This document shows, one piece after another, positions 1-9,677 of a stretch of 64,000 nt of DNA (within the stretch, counting starts at the first letter, position 1; each line of letters begins with the position of its first letter). The translations under genes and the position numbers were made by a program. The notes beneath the pieces were generated by a model. The model did not search any database. It worked only from the letters and a program-made list of their open reading frames with translations, and was not told where the DNA came from. This DNA is from Eutreptiella sp. 'Long Island Sound 2002' (taxonomy: Eukaryota > Euglenozoa > Euglenophyceae > Eutreptiales > Eutreptiaceae), in NCBI GenBank assembly GCA_964036045.1, contig OZ038381.1, positions 109,807,367 through 109,871,366 of the forward strand. Reading direction: 5' to 3'.

Positions 1-661
1 CCTGTGTGTGGCTTGTCCTCAGCATTGTCGTCCTCGTTGACGTTCAACAATTCCAAAACCAATAAGTCCAACAGGGGCCTTCCTTGGCTCACGCTGGATG
101 GATGCTCTCAACCCGGGACTCGCACGTCTCCCCATGGCACTTCCAATGTCATTCCACTGTACCTTCCCTCTCGACACTGCAAACTCTCCATGTCATCTTC
201 CCATGCATTTCGTCCGGCGCTCGCGATGCTGCTCCTGCTGCACGGCGCTCATCTCCTCACATACGTCTCCTTGCGGTGGATTGCAGCAGTATGCCAGTGG
301 CCAGTACGCGATCGACCGTCGCGGAGCAGACCACCAAGGTTCTACTCCTCTCCATTTTCATCGGACAATCAGTGTGAATGGTTGTTTCCTTGTTCAGAAA
401 CTTGTTCAGCAAACGGCAATAATGCGGTGTCGCTTTGGGGTCAAGAGAAGGAAGCAGGCGGCAACTTGCGGCCCTGCTGAGGCAGACCTGGCATACTTGG
501 CATACTCACTGCGGGAGGGACAACCTATTGCAGCGGCGTTGTCTTGCAGCGGCAGAGTTTTGTTGTAGTTCTACGTGTTACCGCAGGAGTGGTGTTGTCC
601 ACACGGACACTGATTTTGTGGTAGTCCTTCCACTTGCTGTAGCGGGGGCGTTGTCTCATGC
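1..661. other. Unassigned sequence at window start
   Basis: Several overlapping frames of 85-158 codons are open on the plus strand, but none shows a recognisable domain, and the composition (Ser/Cys/Leu-rich in every frame) looks like chance opening of GC-rich DNA. I see no RNA gene or clear element terminus. It may be the eroded left flank of the retroelement cluster that begins near 1.5 kb. Confidence 0.3.
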
Positions 662-811
662 GCGTTGGCGCGTTTGTGAGCATGCTCCCTTGCGTTGACG
701 CTTTCGTCAGCGTCCTACTTCGCGTCGACGTTTTGAGCAGCGTCCTCCCCCGCGTTGAGGCTTTGCACAGCGTGCTCCTTGGCGTTGACGCTTTCGGCAA
801 TGTCCTCCTTC
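662..811. repeat. 30-bp minisatellite, five units
   Basis: Five head-to-tail 30-bp units start at 662, 692, 722, 752 and 782, each beginning G(C/T)GTTG or a close variant and ending in a CTCC-like block. The unit is a multiple of three, so a minus-strand frame at 525-800 stays open across it and reads a 10-residue repeat with the pattern K-A-S-T-x-x-x-T-L. Whether that frame is translated cannot be judged; the in-phase length alone would keep it open. Confidence 0.75.
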
Positions 812-1514
812 GTGTTCGGTAAACTCAGTTCATTGGTTCTTCCTTCAGTGAAAACGTCATCCAGCCTCTTGCTGCTCGCAACGGCGCCAGAACAGGGAAC
901 ATACTGGTTGCAGCAGTAAATCCAGCTTCCGCTCCATGTCCATCAGTCTTTGGGTCGCTGGCTTGAGCAGGGCGGTGATTTTCAACCCCTGCGAGAGGTG
1001 GATCACAAGTCGTTCGCAAAGCAAAGGAGCTCCGACCATGTGTCAAGCAGACTGGCGATCTTCTCGACGTCGCCACTGACCAACTCAGCATAACCAGAGG
1101 AATGTACTCCAAACTTAACCGAGTCTGTGATCTCCAGAGGACAGACCAAATTTATGAATTTTAATAGTCCTTGACTATTTTTGTTTCATTTTATTCTGCA
1201 AGTCCCGATCACTGCGAAGATCCATTGTTTTTGATAATCAAGTTCACAGTACTACCCAGATCCACGGAACTACAGCATGGGCACAAAGGAGATCAGGATT
1301 CTTGTTGTTGAGTCGACGGGTAGTTCATAGATTATGCTGCATGTTCCCAAAACACAAATATCGCATGCAGCATCACTGCAAAGAAACATAAAATCTCAGA
1401 ATTAATAATAAAATCGACTATCGCATTTCATTCTGTGTACGCTTGATTTGCGTCTATGCTACGACTGCGACTGCGACTGCGACTGCGACTGATTCTGCGG
1501 CCGTCTGATCACCT
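812..1514. other. Unassigned spacer with hexanucleotide repeat
   Basis: No gene is recognisable. A minus-strand frame at 857-1039 could form a short amphipathic helix but matches nothing I know. At 1,463-1,491 the hexamer GACTGC is repeated almost five times without interruption. The stretch 1,130-1,450 is AT-richer than its surroundings and has no long open frame. Confidence 0.4.
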
Positions 1515-1523
1515 GTGACCAGA

Positions 1524-2134
1524 CTACTGTTGTATTCCCTGTACATTATATACTACACCTGTACTCCCATCACAGTATTTCCTGCTTTCCTCGTGCTGGG
1601 GCATTTGATGGAACCTATCCCCCAAGTCCATAATGGTCCAGAGGTGGTTCCGGGACTGCTTTTTAAGCTGGTCCTCAATGGGCGGCAACTTGAAATTATA
1701 ATTTTTTATCTGCGTGTTGACATACCGGTAGTCTATGACAAGACGCCATTTGCCATTTGGCTTGGGCACTAAAAAGGCCCTCGAGCACCACTCAGACCCC
1801 GCATTCGTGACCGACCCAATAACCCCTTGCGTATAAACTCATCAACCTTTTCACGGAGGGCCTGGTGTCCGTGTCCGACCGCCGGAATTGCCCCAAACCC
1901 CCTGGGGATAGCCCCCGGAATTTCCTCAATCTTACAAACCCCATAGTTACCTCCTTTGAGGTAGTTATCCGTAATGTCCTTGTATGTCTTTGACTCAAAG
2001 ACGTGGGGAAATAACTCGATCAGCTTGCGTTTATACTCGGTTGCCAGAAGATGCTCATGTTCGGCCTCAGAGCCCACCACGGACCGAATCTGGCACCCCC
2101 TAAAATGATGGGCCAGGACACGAGTAGTCCACAT
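1524..2134 (-). pseudogene. Reverse transcriptase N-terminal fragment (element C)
   Basis: Two minus-strand frames (2,134-1,769, then 1,769-1,524) together read the start of a retrotransposon RT. First comes a segment ending in a DEFIRKGLL-type helix typical of the region before RT. After a frame change follow K-P-N-G-K-W-R-L-V-I-D-Y-R (RT motif 1) and W-T-I-M-D-L-G-D-R-F-H-Q-M-P (the motif around the first catalytic Asp). The palm motif with the Asp pair, the thumb, RNase H and integrase are missing because the homology ends at about 1,520. This is a non-functional remnant. Confidence 0.75.
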
Positions 2135-2275
2135 GCGTTAGGCATCCTCAGACAAGGACGAGCGTTGTAGAATACACCGCATTCGCCTAGGGAGTCCTGG
2201 TGAATCCTCGTTGTGAGCGGTCTCACCTTCCTACACATCGGAGGCGGGTGGCACACAAGACATCCCCTCGTTCCC

Positions 2276-2758
2276 TTATAGTTTTGTTAGGCGCTGCGAA
2301 AACGTAGTGTGGGTCATCATGAGCGGCAAGACATGCATGGAACAGCACCACGCGGGTGCCCCACTGTCTTTGTGGATATACCGTTCCGGAATCATCCTGA
2401 AAAACTGGTATGTCGCGCAGCAGGTCCACCCAATCCATTGAGCCTGGCCCAGAGCCCAATAGCAATCTTGTCGCTCCCACTTGGGGACTATGGCTATCCC
2501 CCTAGCCCCTTGTGAAAAGATCTTCCCTACCAATTGAGGATATAGACTGAAGGGAGGGCTAAGCCAGAGGCATTCCGCCTCACTCCAATCCTGCCGTAAC
2601 GCATTGTCTTTTTTCAACCAATAGCGTCTAAACTGTCTCTTTGCCTCGGATACGAAAGCATCTATATTCGGCAGAAACGGTGCAGGCTTTTTCGCTTCAG
2701 CGTCCGGGGCAGGGTGGTTAGCCCATTGGAATATCCACTCCCGTAACTTCCAAACCAC
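2276..2758 (-). pseudogene. Dam-like methyltransferase domain within pol (element C)
   Basis: The 160-residue frame reads I-D-A-F near residue 32, then R-Q-D-W near 55, L-S-P-P-F-S at 66-71 (SPPF encoded at about 2,560-2,549), an amphipathic helix, then G-I-A-I-V-P-K-W at about 87-94. This order (DxF, aromatic-rich loop, [DNS]PP[FY], helix, hydrophobic strand ending P-x-W) is the pattern of the DNA N6-adenine methyltransferase-like domain known from DIRS-type and some other retroelements. The catalytic tetrapeptide is normally DPPY, NPPY or NPPF; Ser at the first position makes activity doubtful. It lies between protease and RT. The assignment rests on motif order read by eye. Confidence 0.6.
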
Positions 2759-3605
2759 ACTATATGCTTCCTCTTTGTCCCCGAGCGTATGGGCCCGATG
2801 TGTAGAACCTGGGGTACGAAGAGGACCATTTGCAATGGCCTCCTGTGGTACCTCCCACCAAGCGCGACACCTGGGTCATTGGCGCTGGTGAGGTTTGTGA
2901 GAATTCTGCTTGTCACCCTTCTCCAAGGTACTGCGGTATGCCAGTCTGGTATGACCAGAATGTTCAGAAGTAGGGCCTTTTCCAGCCGCTTTTTCTCCTT
3001 TCGTTTTGCGCATTTTGTGCTTTTTTGCATGCTGAAGGATAGGATCATTTGTAAGGTTTGAAATTTGTGAATCAGCCTCGAGGTCCAATGCGGGGGACCC
3101 GCCGCCCGAAAAGGAGGGAGCTGAAAGCACCTGGAGCAGTCGGAGGGAAGACCAATCTTGAAGTCCTGTCAGATTAGGTTGTTGCGCACCCTTTTGAGTC
3201 CTCAGATATTTCCTCGTCCGTCAGTGCGCAATCACTCTCCTCGTCTGGCGCGGGTTTGGATGACAATGCGCGAACATCCAAAAAGGGTATGTCTTCCGGG
3301 GCCGGTCTTTGGGTGTCCCGGGAGAGTTCAACATGGGTTGGGAGGGGCGCCTGTCAGAGACAGTTGGCTCCGACGAGGAGGGGTGAACTCAATCAAAGTA
3401 ATGCGCCACCTGCCCCCAAGACTCATTTAGAGCCCCGAGGCTATGGGTCTGCTGCATGGAAGGGTTCCGGTCCGAATGTTTCGGCATTTGCAGCTGTGCC
3501 TCACACTTGCCAAGTAGGCAGGACAAGGCTGCAAACATGCACCCATAGAGGCTCATTTTCTGATGGTTGTCCATCGCAATCGATGGACTCATCAGACAAA
3601 TACCC
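2759..3605 (-). pseudogene. Element C pol linker, protease to methyltransferase-like domain
   Basis: Minus-strand frames at 2,662-3,048 and 3,389-3,625 contain a Lys-rich stretch (about 3,000-2,950) and otherwise low-complexity sequence. By position this is the pol segment between the protease and the methyltransferase-like domain. Homology to a known family is not visible, and frame changes are evident because no single frame spans the interval. Confidence 0.4.
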
Positions 3606-4654
3606 CTACACTGGACCTCCAACACTGTACTTTACTCCATACGTGGGACCCTGTGGTGGTCCTATACCCCGTATCTCTCTGGCGCCTTGACCTGAACCTG
3701 AAGCTTGTGCCGACTTGACGACCTGCCTGGTCTGGGCTTTGAACTCTGAATCCTGTAGGTAGTCTGGCGTCTGGCTGAGGGATAGGTTGGATTCGAGCGG
3801 CTCTGCCACCACACTCGCGTGTTTCACCAGCTCTCGGTGGGATTGCCCCTCTACCCTTGCTTGGTAAATATGCGGTCTTTGAGGAGCCGGTATTTCCGCT
3901 AACCGCGGCGCCTGTGACTGTGCGGAAGAAAGAAGACTGGAAAGAGGGGAAGAGGAGGGGGGGAAAGGAACGGAAGGAAGGGGTGCGAGGGGAGAAGCTG
4001 GTACGATTGTAGCTTGAGCCGTTGAAGGAGTCCCGCAACGGCAATGTCCCTGTACCCCGGAACACATTGCCTGCTCAGGGGGGAGTGGTACGTGCGGCAC
4101 ACATGCATGCAGGCATTCTTCGTACACCAGGTGTTTGCTCGAGGGGAGGAGTGCGAACCCATACCTTGCGAGGAATGGAAAACCTAAAATTATAGGAGGT
4201 CCCATATCCGCCTCGTGTATAAGGAGATTCGTACAGTATGCCGTCGTGACTTCGTCCCCTTTTACCGCCAGCAGCCTCATACTTACCCAATGCCCCCTTT
4301 GACCCCCTTGTAGTTGATTGGGCCCCATACCAATGAGTGCGAATTTATGAGGCGCCTGTGTGCGAAGCGGACGAGGAAGAACGCCGAACGCGGCAACCGC
4401 TAAACCTGACTACCTGAGTCTATAAGTACCTGGCTGCTCCTACTAGAGTTGTCGGCTAATCTGATGCTGACCGGAGCTTCGAGCTCAATGTCGCGCTTGT
4501 AGGCCTTTCCCCCACGTGGTGGGCGTAGAACCTCAGGCGCCACCCCATCCTTGAGCGTGCATAGTTGTCTATCAAGGGCTGTAGACGAACTGCAGACTCG
4601 CAAAGAACATAACAACGCGGACGGACGGTGCGGTGATTGGGCGTCCAGACCCAA
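3606..4654 (-). pseudogene. Retropepsin-like protease region (element C)
   Basis: A frame at 4,654-4,400 ends with V-L-I-D-S-G-S-Q-V, the active-site loop of a retroviral-type aspartic protease (D-S-G in place of D-T-G). The frame at 4,328-3,606 begins a few residues later and carries I-I-L-G-F-P-F-L-A-R-Y near residue 45, matching the second conserved protease motif (I-L-G-x-x-F-L). The two halves are out of frame. The rest of the second frame is Pro/Ser-rich linker. The enzyme would process Gag-Pol in the particle; here it cannot be made as one chain. Confidence 0.7.
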
Positions 4655-4669
4655 CCACCCGCCGCGGCT

Positions 4670-5314
4670 CTACTGCCCCTTGCCCCTTTCAGGCGCATCT
4701 ACCCTTGCCGGCCTTACCAGCCCACATGGCTGCTTCGCAAAGCTCCGGGTGCTTTCGTCTGGTGGGTGACGTCCCTTGCCACATTCAAGGCAGGACGGAA
4801 TCTGGGGCTTTGGCCCTTCCGGCGACAGGTTTCCGGGTGCCGGCATTCCAGGTGGGATGCCGTCCCCTGCCCCTGTCCGTCTGTCTTTGCCGGTGGGTCT
4901 CCAATGCGGGTGTCGCTCCCAGCACTGAGCCTCCGTGTGGCCTGTGCGCCCGCACGCCGTGCACTCGCGCGAGTTGGGTGTTCTGTTGCGCCTCTCGCCT
5001 GGCGTAGGGTCTGGTGTGCCGGTGTCAGCACCTCCTTTCCCTCTGCCACGTCTGCGGGGCTGGCCCCGGCCATGCGGCTGCATAGCGTTGACGGCACGCG
5101 CCTCGCCCACAATGTTTTGCTTCAACACCTTGGCCCGCTTCTTGCTGACCAGGCGCGGCAAAATGAAGCAGAAGTCCTCCACACAGGATAACGTGCCGTT
5201 CTGCTTGGCTTCCACGAAGACCATGGCTTCAAAATGCCGGTCATAGGCTTTGGATACATACAGAGCCCTGAGGAAATGCCTGTTGGCCATGTGGTGACTC
5301 ACTCCAGCACGCAC
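4670..5314 (-). pseudogene. Gag nucleocapsid segment with two zinc knuckles (element C)
   Basis: The 214-residue frame starts with a helical stretch, continues with an Arg/Gly-rich basic patch, and then carries C-T-A-C-G-R-T-G-H-T-E-A-Q-C at about 117-130, an exact CX2CX4HX4C zinc knuckle. A second knuckle, C-L-E-C-G-K-G-R-H near 175, keeps Cys-Cys-His but lacks the final Cys. Such knuckles package retroelement RNA. A frame break separates this from the upstream gag frame at 5,396. Confidence 0.75.
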
Positions 5315-5395
5315 GCGGGCGCCCGCCTGGCACCAATCATCAAACCACCCAGTGAGTGAGTCAGCCGTGGCGGGGTGCGGCGCAACAATGTCCTC

Positions 5396-6641
5396 TCAGT
5401 TTTTCGAGCCGCCATAATTCGCCAGTGCTTGGTCTATTTGTATTTTAACCAGGGCTTTCAGCTCCTGGTAACCGATGAGGCGGCGGGTGCATCGCTTCCC
5501 TAAGACGTTTTGTCTCGATCCGGGCAAGGTTTGTAGCAGAGCCTCCTTTTGGAGGTCCTCAGGCTGCATATGGTTCACGTTGTCTTCATAAAGCAGCCCA
5601 TCTCGCCAATAGTTGCGGGCAGTGGCCCCCTCACCATCCCAGGTTGGACGATAATTGTCAGCCTGGGTGGCCTTCAATTGGTTGGGGTCCAATAATGCCG
5701 CGAGCTGTGGCCCCAAAAGCCTCGCCAACAGGCTTCCAGGGGCGGTCGTTGAGTTTGTCGATGGGATGTCGTCGAGCGGTACTTCCTGGAATGCTCTCCC
5801 ATTATCCGGGACCTCAGATGGCCTGACCTTAAGGGACACACCCACTTCGCCATCCCCGACATTTTCCAGGTAATCGAGGAAGGCAAAGGGGTCGAATTTG
5901 TCCCGGGAATCAAGCCAGTCACGCAGACAAAAAAATTGAGTCTGGCCTACGTGGCCATCACCCGCCGCCCACGACTCTACGCCCCGTTGCGGCGGAGTCG
6001 CGTGTTCGGGCATGGGCTGTCTTTTAGGGCCCTCACCCCCGTGCAGGGGGGGCGGTGCCGGATGGGTAGTAGTGTTAGTAGGCGGGGCCCCTCTGGTGTA
6101 TGATCCTGCGGCGTGTACGCCACAAGACGCACCGGGCTCTAGGGTGGTAGCAAGGGTCCCTGATGGCATCTCTGCCCACAAAGGAGCCGACGTATCCAGG
6201 GGGGCTCCCAGTCCCCACACCGGGGCGGCGCTTGCTTGTGGTCCCCCTGGCGCGCGGGTCAGGTGAAGAAAGCCCCCCACCGTGGCCTGTAGTCGCCAAA
6301 GGTGGTCCTGAACTCCGGTCACCCGTGAGTCCAACTTGCACACTCGGTGCTCCGGGGGCTCATAGCCGCTGCCAGTTGTCGGGTCCGGAGGAGGGACAAC
6401 CTCCGGTGGGCCTGCCAGGCGGCCTGAGCCAACTCCACTGAGGTGACGCGTCCAGACACCTCTTGCTCGAGAGATGTGAATCTCTCGTGGAGCATGGTGT
6501 AGTTCTGACGCACACATTGCTCTGCCGCGGCCTGCATGCGCCCTTTAGGTTCCAGAAGCTTGGACCGGGTGACTGTAGCACCCCGAGTAAGAAAAAGTCA
6601 CTGCCATGTCTTTCTTGGAGGGCCTGATCCAGGCGAAGCAC
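5396..6641 (-). pseudogene. Gag N-terminal and capsid region (element C)
   Basis: The main frame, 6,517-5,396 (373 codons), ends in a helical, acidic region that by position is capsid, with Y-Q-E-L-K-A-L-V-K-I-Q-I-D-Q-A near its end. Its first half is Pro/Gly/Thr-rich. An overlapping frame at 6,537-6,319 begins with a heptad-like segment (L-H-E-R-F-T-S-L-E-Q-E-V), suggesting a coiled coil before the Pro-rich part and a frameshift near 6,400. No LTR or primer binding site is visible before it; the neighbouring element A remnant starts about 30 bp away. Confidence 0.55.
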
Positions 6642-6671
6642 CGCGTAAAACCCTTTCGTTGATGGTAAGAC

Positions 6672-9600
6672 TTACTTAAGTTTTTTTATCTCCCGGACCT
6701 GCTCGAGGACTGGCCCCACAGCATAGTCCGAGGTGTTTGTCCGTTGCACAAATCCCTTGTTCAGGTCCACCAGGAATAGCCCCAGCTGCCCCAGGAGTCG
6801 CTCCTTCAGGCAGCTGAAAGCATCTTCGGCCTCAGGGGTCCAGACAAGCTTCTGCTTGCTCCCCTTCCGGCCCTCGAACTTGCCCACCTGCAGCATCTTG
6901 TGCAGCGGGCCCGATAGTTCCGCATACATCCGGACATAGCCCGAATAGTAATTGCAGAACCCCATGAAGCATCGGAGTTCGCTGATGGTCTGGGGCTTCT
7001 CCCAGTGGTGCAGGGACGCCAGCTTCCCAGGCATGAGACGGCGTTGCCCGTGACCAACCACGTAACCCGGAAACTCCACTTCCCTCACGAAGAGTGAGTC
7101 TTTGGTGGGCTTGCAAACCATGTTGTGCTTGTCCAGTTCGCTGAGCACTCGGCGCAGATCCTTCTCATGCGCTTCCATGAGCTCGTCCTCAGTCATGTCT
7201 TCCGTGCCGGACCCAGTGATGATGTCATCCACAAAGGGGTCGGCACAGTCCCGGACAGGACCGTCTACGTCCTCCATTATGCGCTGGACAGCGGCGTTGC
7301 CATTCTTGGCGCCCATAGGCACCACTTTCTACTGCATGGGCCCCAGCGGCGTCGACATCGCTGTGGAGGGCCTGGAGTCCAGGTATAGCGGCATCTGGTG
7401 ATAGCCGTGTTTCAGGTCAAACACTGTGAAGATCCGCTTTTTTTGTTGTTTTCAAAGGATGGTGTCGATCAGAGGAAGCGAGTACGAGTCGTGCTCGGTT
7501 TGCTCGTTCAAACCCCTGTAATCAACCACCAACCTCCACTCGCCCTTCTCTTTCTTGGGCCTGTTTCTTGGGCACGATGAAGGCTGGGCTGGCCCACTCA
7601 CTGTCGGAGGGTTTGATCCAGCACCGCTCAATAAACTCGGCCAACAACTTCTTCATGGCCTCGGCCCGATCGCCCTGAAGTTGGTACTCTTGATGATGAT
7701 AGATCTTGGGGTTCGGCTTCCGCTTGATCCTCGCTGTGCCAAACCTCCGACGATCTGGAGGGTTCTTGTTGGCGACACCACTGAATAGCCGCGGATAGGC
7801 ATTTATCAGCCTCTCCTTCCGCTCGGCGACCTTCGGGTTCTCCTGGGCCTCTTCAGTTGCTTGCTTCGGTATCGATACAACCGACCGCACTGCGGTATAG
7901 GCCTCCTCTGGGTCTGAGTCTGACTTCTCCTTGTTTGATATGCCGTCTTCATCGTCGTGGAGCGCGCTTCCCACCGATAATCTTCGGAAATTTGCAGCAT
8001 CGGCCTGGTTCTTGTCGCTACCGGCCCCCATTCTTGGAGAATTCCACGTCGGCGGGTCCGACCCAACCAAACCATCATATTGGTCCGCGATGTGATCCAT
8101 GACCCTCGCCACGAAGTCATCCTTCTTGTACTTGCCGGTGACCAACATCTTGTCATCCCACCAATGCGGAGATGTGACCATTGCTCGCCCCTTCTTGGCT
8201 GCCAGCCGGTCGTGCATCCCGATCCGCATGTAGTTGACGACATGGTTCGATCTCGGCGTGGGACAGGACGTCAATGCCATCCATTGGCTGATCCATCCCC
8301 TCCTTGGGCTCAAACATGGCCCGCATGGGCACCGCCTCAACCCTACGGATAAATGCTTCATCACCCGTGGGCTGGAGTTGCGCCCCATCCACCAGGAAAG
8401 CCTTGGTACCCCACGCTTGACCCAGGGAGGGCATTGATAAACCCTCGGCGTTGATGAACAACTCCTCCTCTGGCCCGAATGACATCTCGTTCAGGGTGAT
8501 GGAATCCAGCGTCGACTTGAGACCTCTCCAGCGGACATGGGGTGGATCCCATGCCGGTTATGACCAGGATCCTCTTCGCCCTATCGGCGACGATCTTCTC
8601 CACCGTACGTGTGGTATTTTCCAGAGAGCCATGCCAATACATGGGCCCCCACTCCTTCAAACCCCAATGCCTGTGCCAGGCTGAGTCTCCTCGATGCCAA
8701 TGCCTCCTACACTTCCTCAAAAGTGGGGCATCCCGGGAAGCGAAGACGTCCGTCTCGGGCGCTTCGGCTCCCAGCGTCTGAATCATCCTGGCATACACCT
8801 GCGGCGCCATTCGATACTCCGTGAGCTGAACTCCGCGGTCTCCTCTGGACTTGGCACCCACAGCTTGCACCGCTTGGGCGATCCGATCCTCTTCCTCAGC
8901 ATTCCATTGGGATGATCCGCATGCATAGTCCGCGGACAGCCATGTAAGGCATTCATCATCCTCCCGGACCAGCGTTGTATGATGGGGAAGGGCTTCAATG
9001 GTGTTTCGCACCATGAAGTCATACCCCATGATCATATCTCAATCTGTAATGTCGGCCACATAGAAGTTCCCGGATAGAGTGCTTCTCTTTGCCAAATCAG
9101 GGCAGTTCAAGCGCTCATGCTCGCAGAATTCCATACTGATAGTGGCCTCATAGGTGCCACCACCCATAATCTCTCCATTGGCCACCTTCAGGCGTACCGA
9201 TCTACGGCTGGGCTGCAGCGATTCCTCCTTGAACAACCTTCTCCGGACCAGGCTCACCTGGGCACCCGTATCCACCAAAACATCCACCACCAACTCCTCT
9301 TGTCCGCACCTTACACGCACCTTCAAGTGCAACTGCCGCTCGTCACCCTGCGGTGTATGGACGAATCTCACGGCATGCAACTCTAGCACATCCGGGTGCA
9401 TCAGGACTTCGAGGGTATGGTCACAGATGGTGTAGATCCTTGGCTGGTCCTGCCCGTCCACCTTGCTCTCCGTGGTCGCTCCTTCATTCTTGCCACGTCC
9501 CTTGCCCACATACACTTCCCTTGGCAGGGCGCTCCAGGGGTTGGGAGTGACGAAGCTCAGTGGTTTAGGCTCTTCTAGAGCCTTCTTCGGCACCCGATGT

Positions 9601-9674
9601 GCCTTCGCTTTCTCTAGGATTCCAATGATTTTCAGAGGAGAGGCCTCCGGGGTCCCACTCCCGTGGGGGCTCCT
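6672..9674 (-). pseudogene. Element A pol (protease, Dam-like, RT, partial RNase H)
   Basis: Segments in order: 9,593-9,039 protease (V-D-T-G-A-Q-V-S-L-V active site); nonsense codon at 9,039; 9,035-8,361 carrying the methyltransferase-like domain (roughly 8,813-8,511); frame changes near 8,510 and 8,240; 8,388-7,522 the linker and RT N-terminus; then 7,325-6,672 the RT palm with P-F-V-D-D-I-I and the connection domain. The last frame reads L-F-L-V-D and a degraded N-T-S-D-Y-A-V-G (RNase H start), then leaves homology with B at E-Q-V-R. At least four frame disruptions make it non-functional. There is no ATG near the protease start, as in element B. Confidence 0.85.
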
Positions 9675-9677
9675 CTA
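9675..9677 (-). promoter_or_regulatory. In-frame gag/pol UAG codon (element A)
   Basis: Gag ends at this UAG. The pol frame continues in the same register with no further stop for about 27 codons before the protease-encoding frame proper. The same arrangement and flanking codons (UAG AGG AGC) occur in element B at 41,524-41,526. It is a candidate stop-readthrough site for Gag-Pol expression, inferred from frame conservation. Confidence 0.5.

Larger units (their letters stand above)
1515..6641 (-). mobile_element. Decayed Ty3-like retrotransposon C
   Basis: Read on the minus strand, the order is coiled-coil and gag (about 6.6-5.4 kb), two zinc knuckles (about 5.0-4.75 kb), aspartic protease (4.65-4.1 kb), a methyltransferase-like domain (2.76-2.28 kb) and the N-terminal half of a reverse transcriptase (2.13-1.52 kb). 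This is the Ty3/Gypsy order with an extra domain between protease and RT. The element stops inside RT near 1,515, so RNase H and integrase are absent, and no LTR is visible at either end. Frames are broken several times. It abuts element A near 6,655. Its proteins are only distantly similar to those of A/B and D, so it is a third lineage. Confidence 0.75.
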
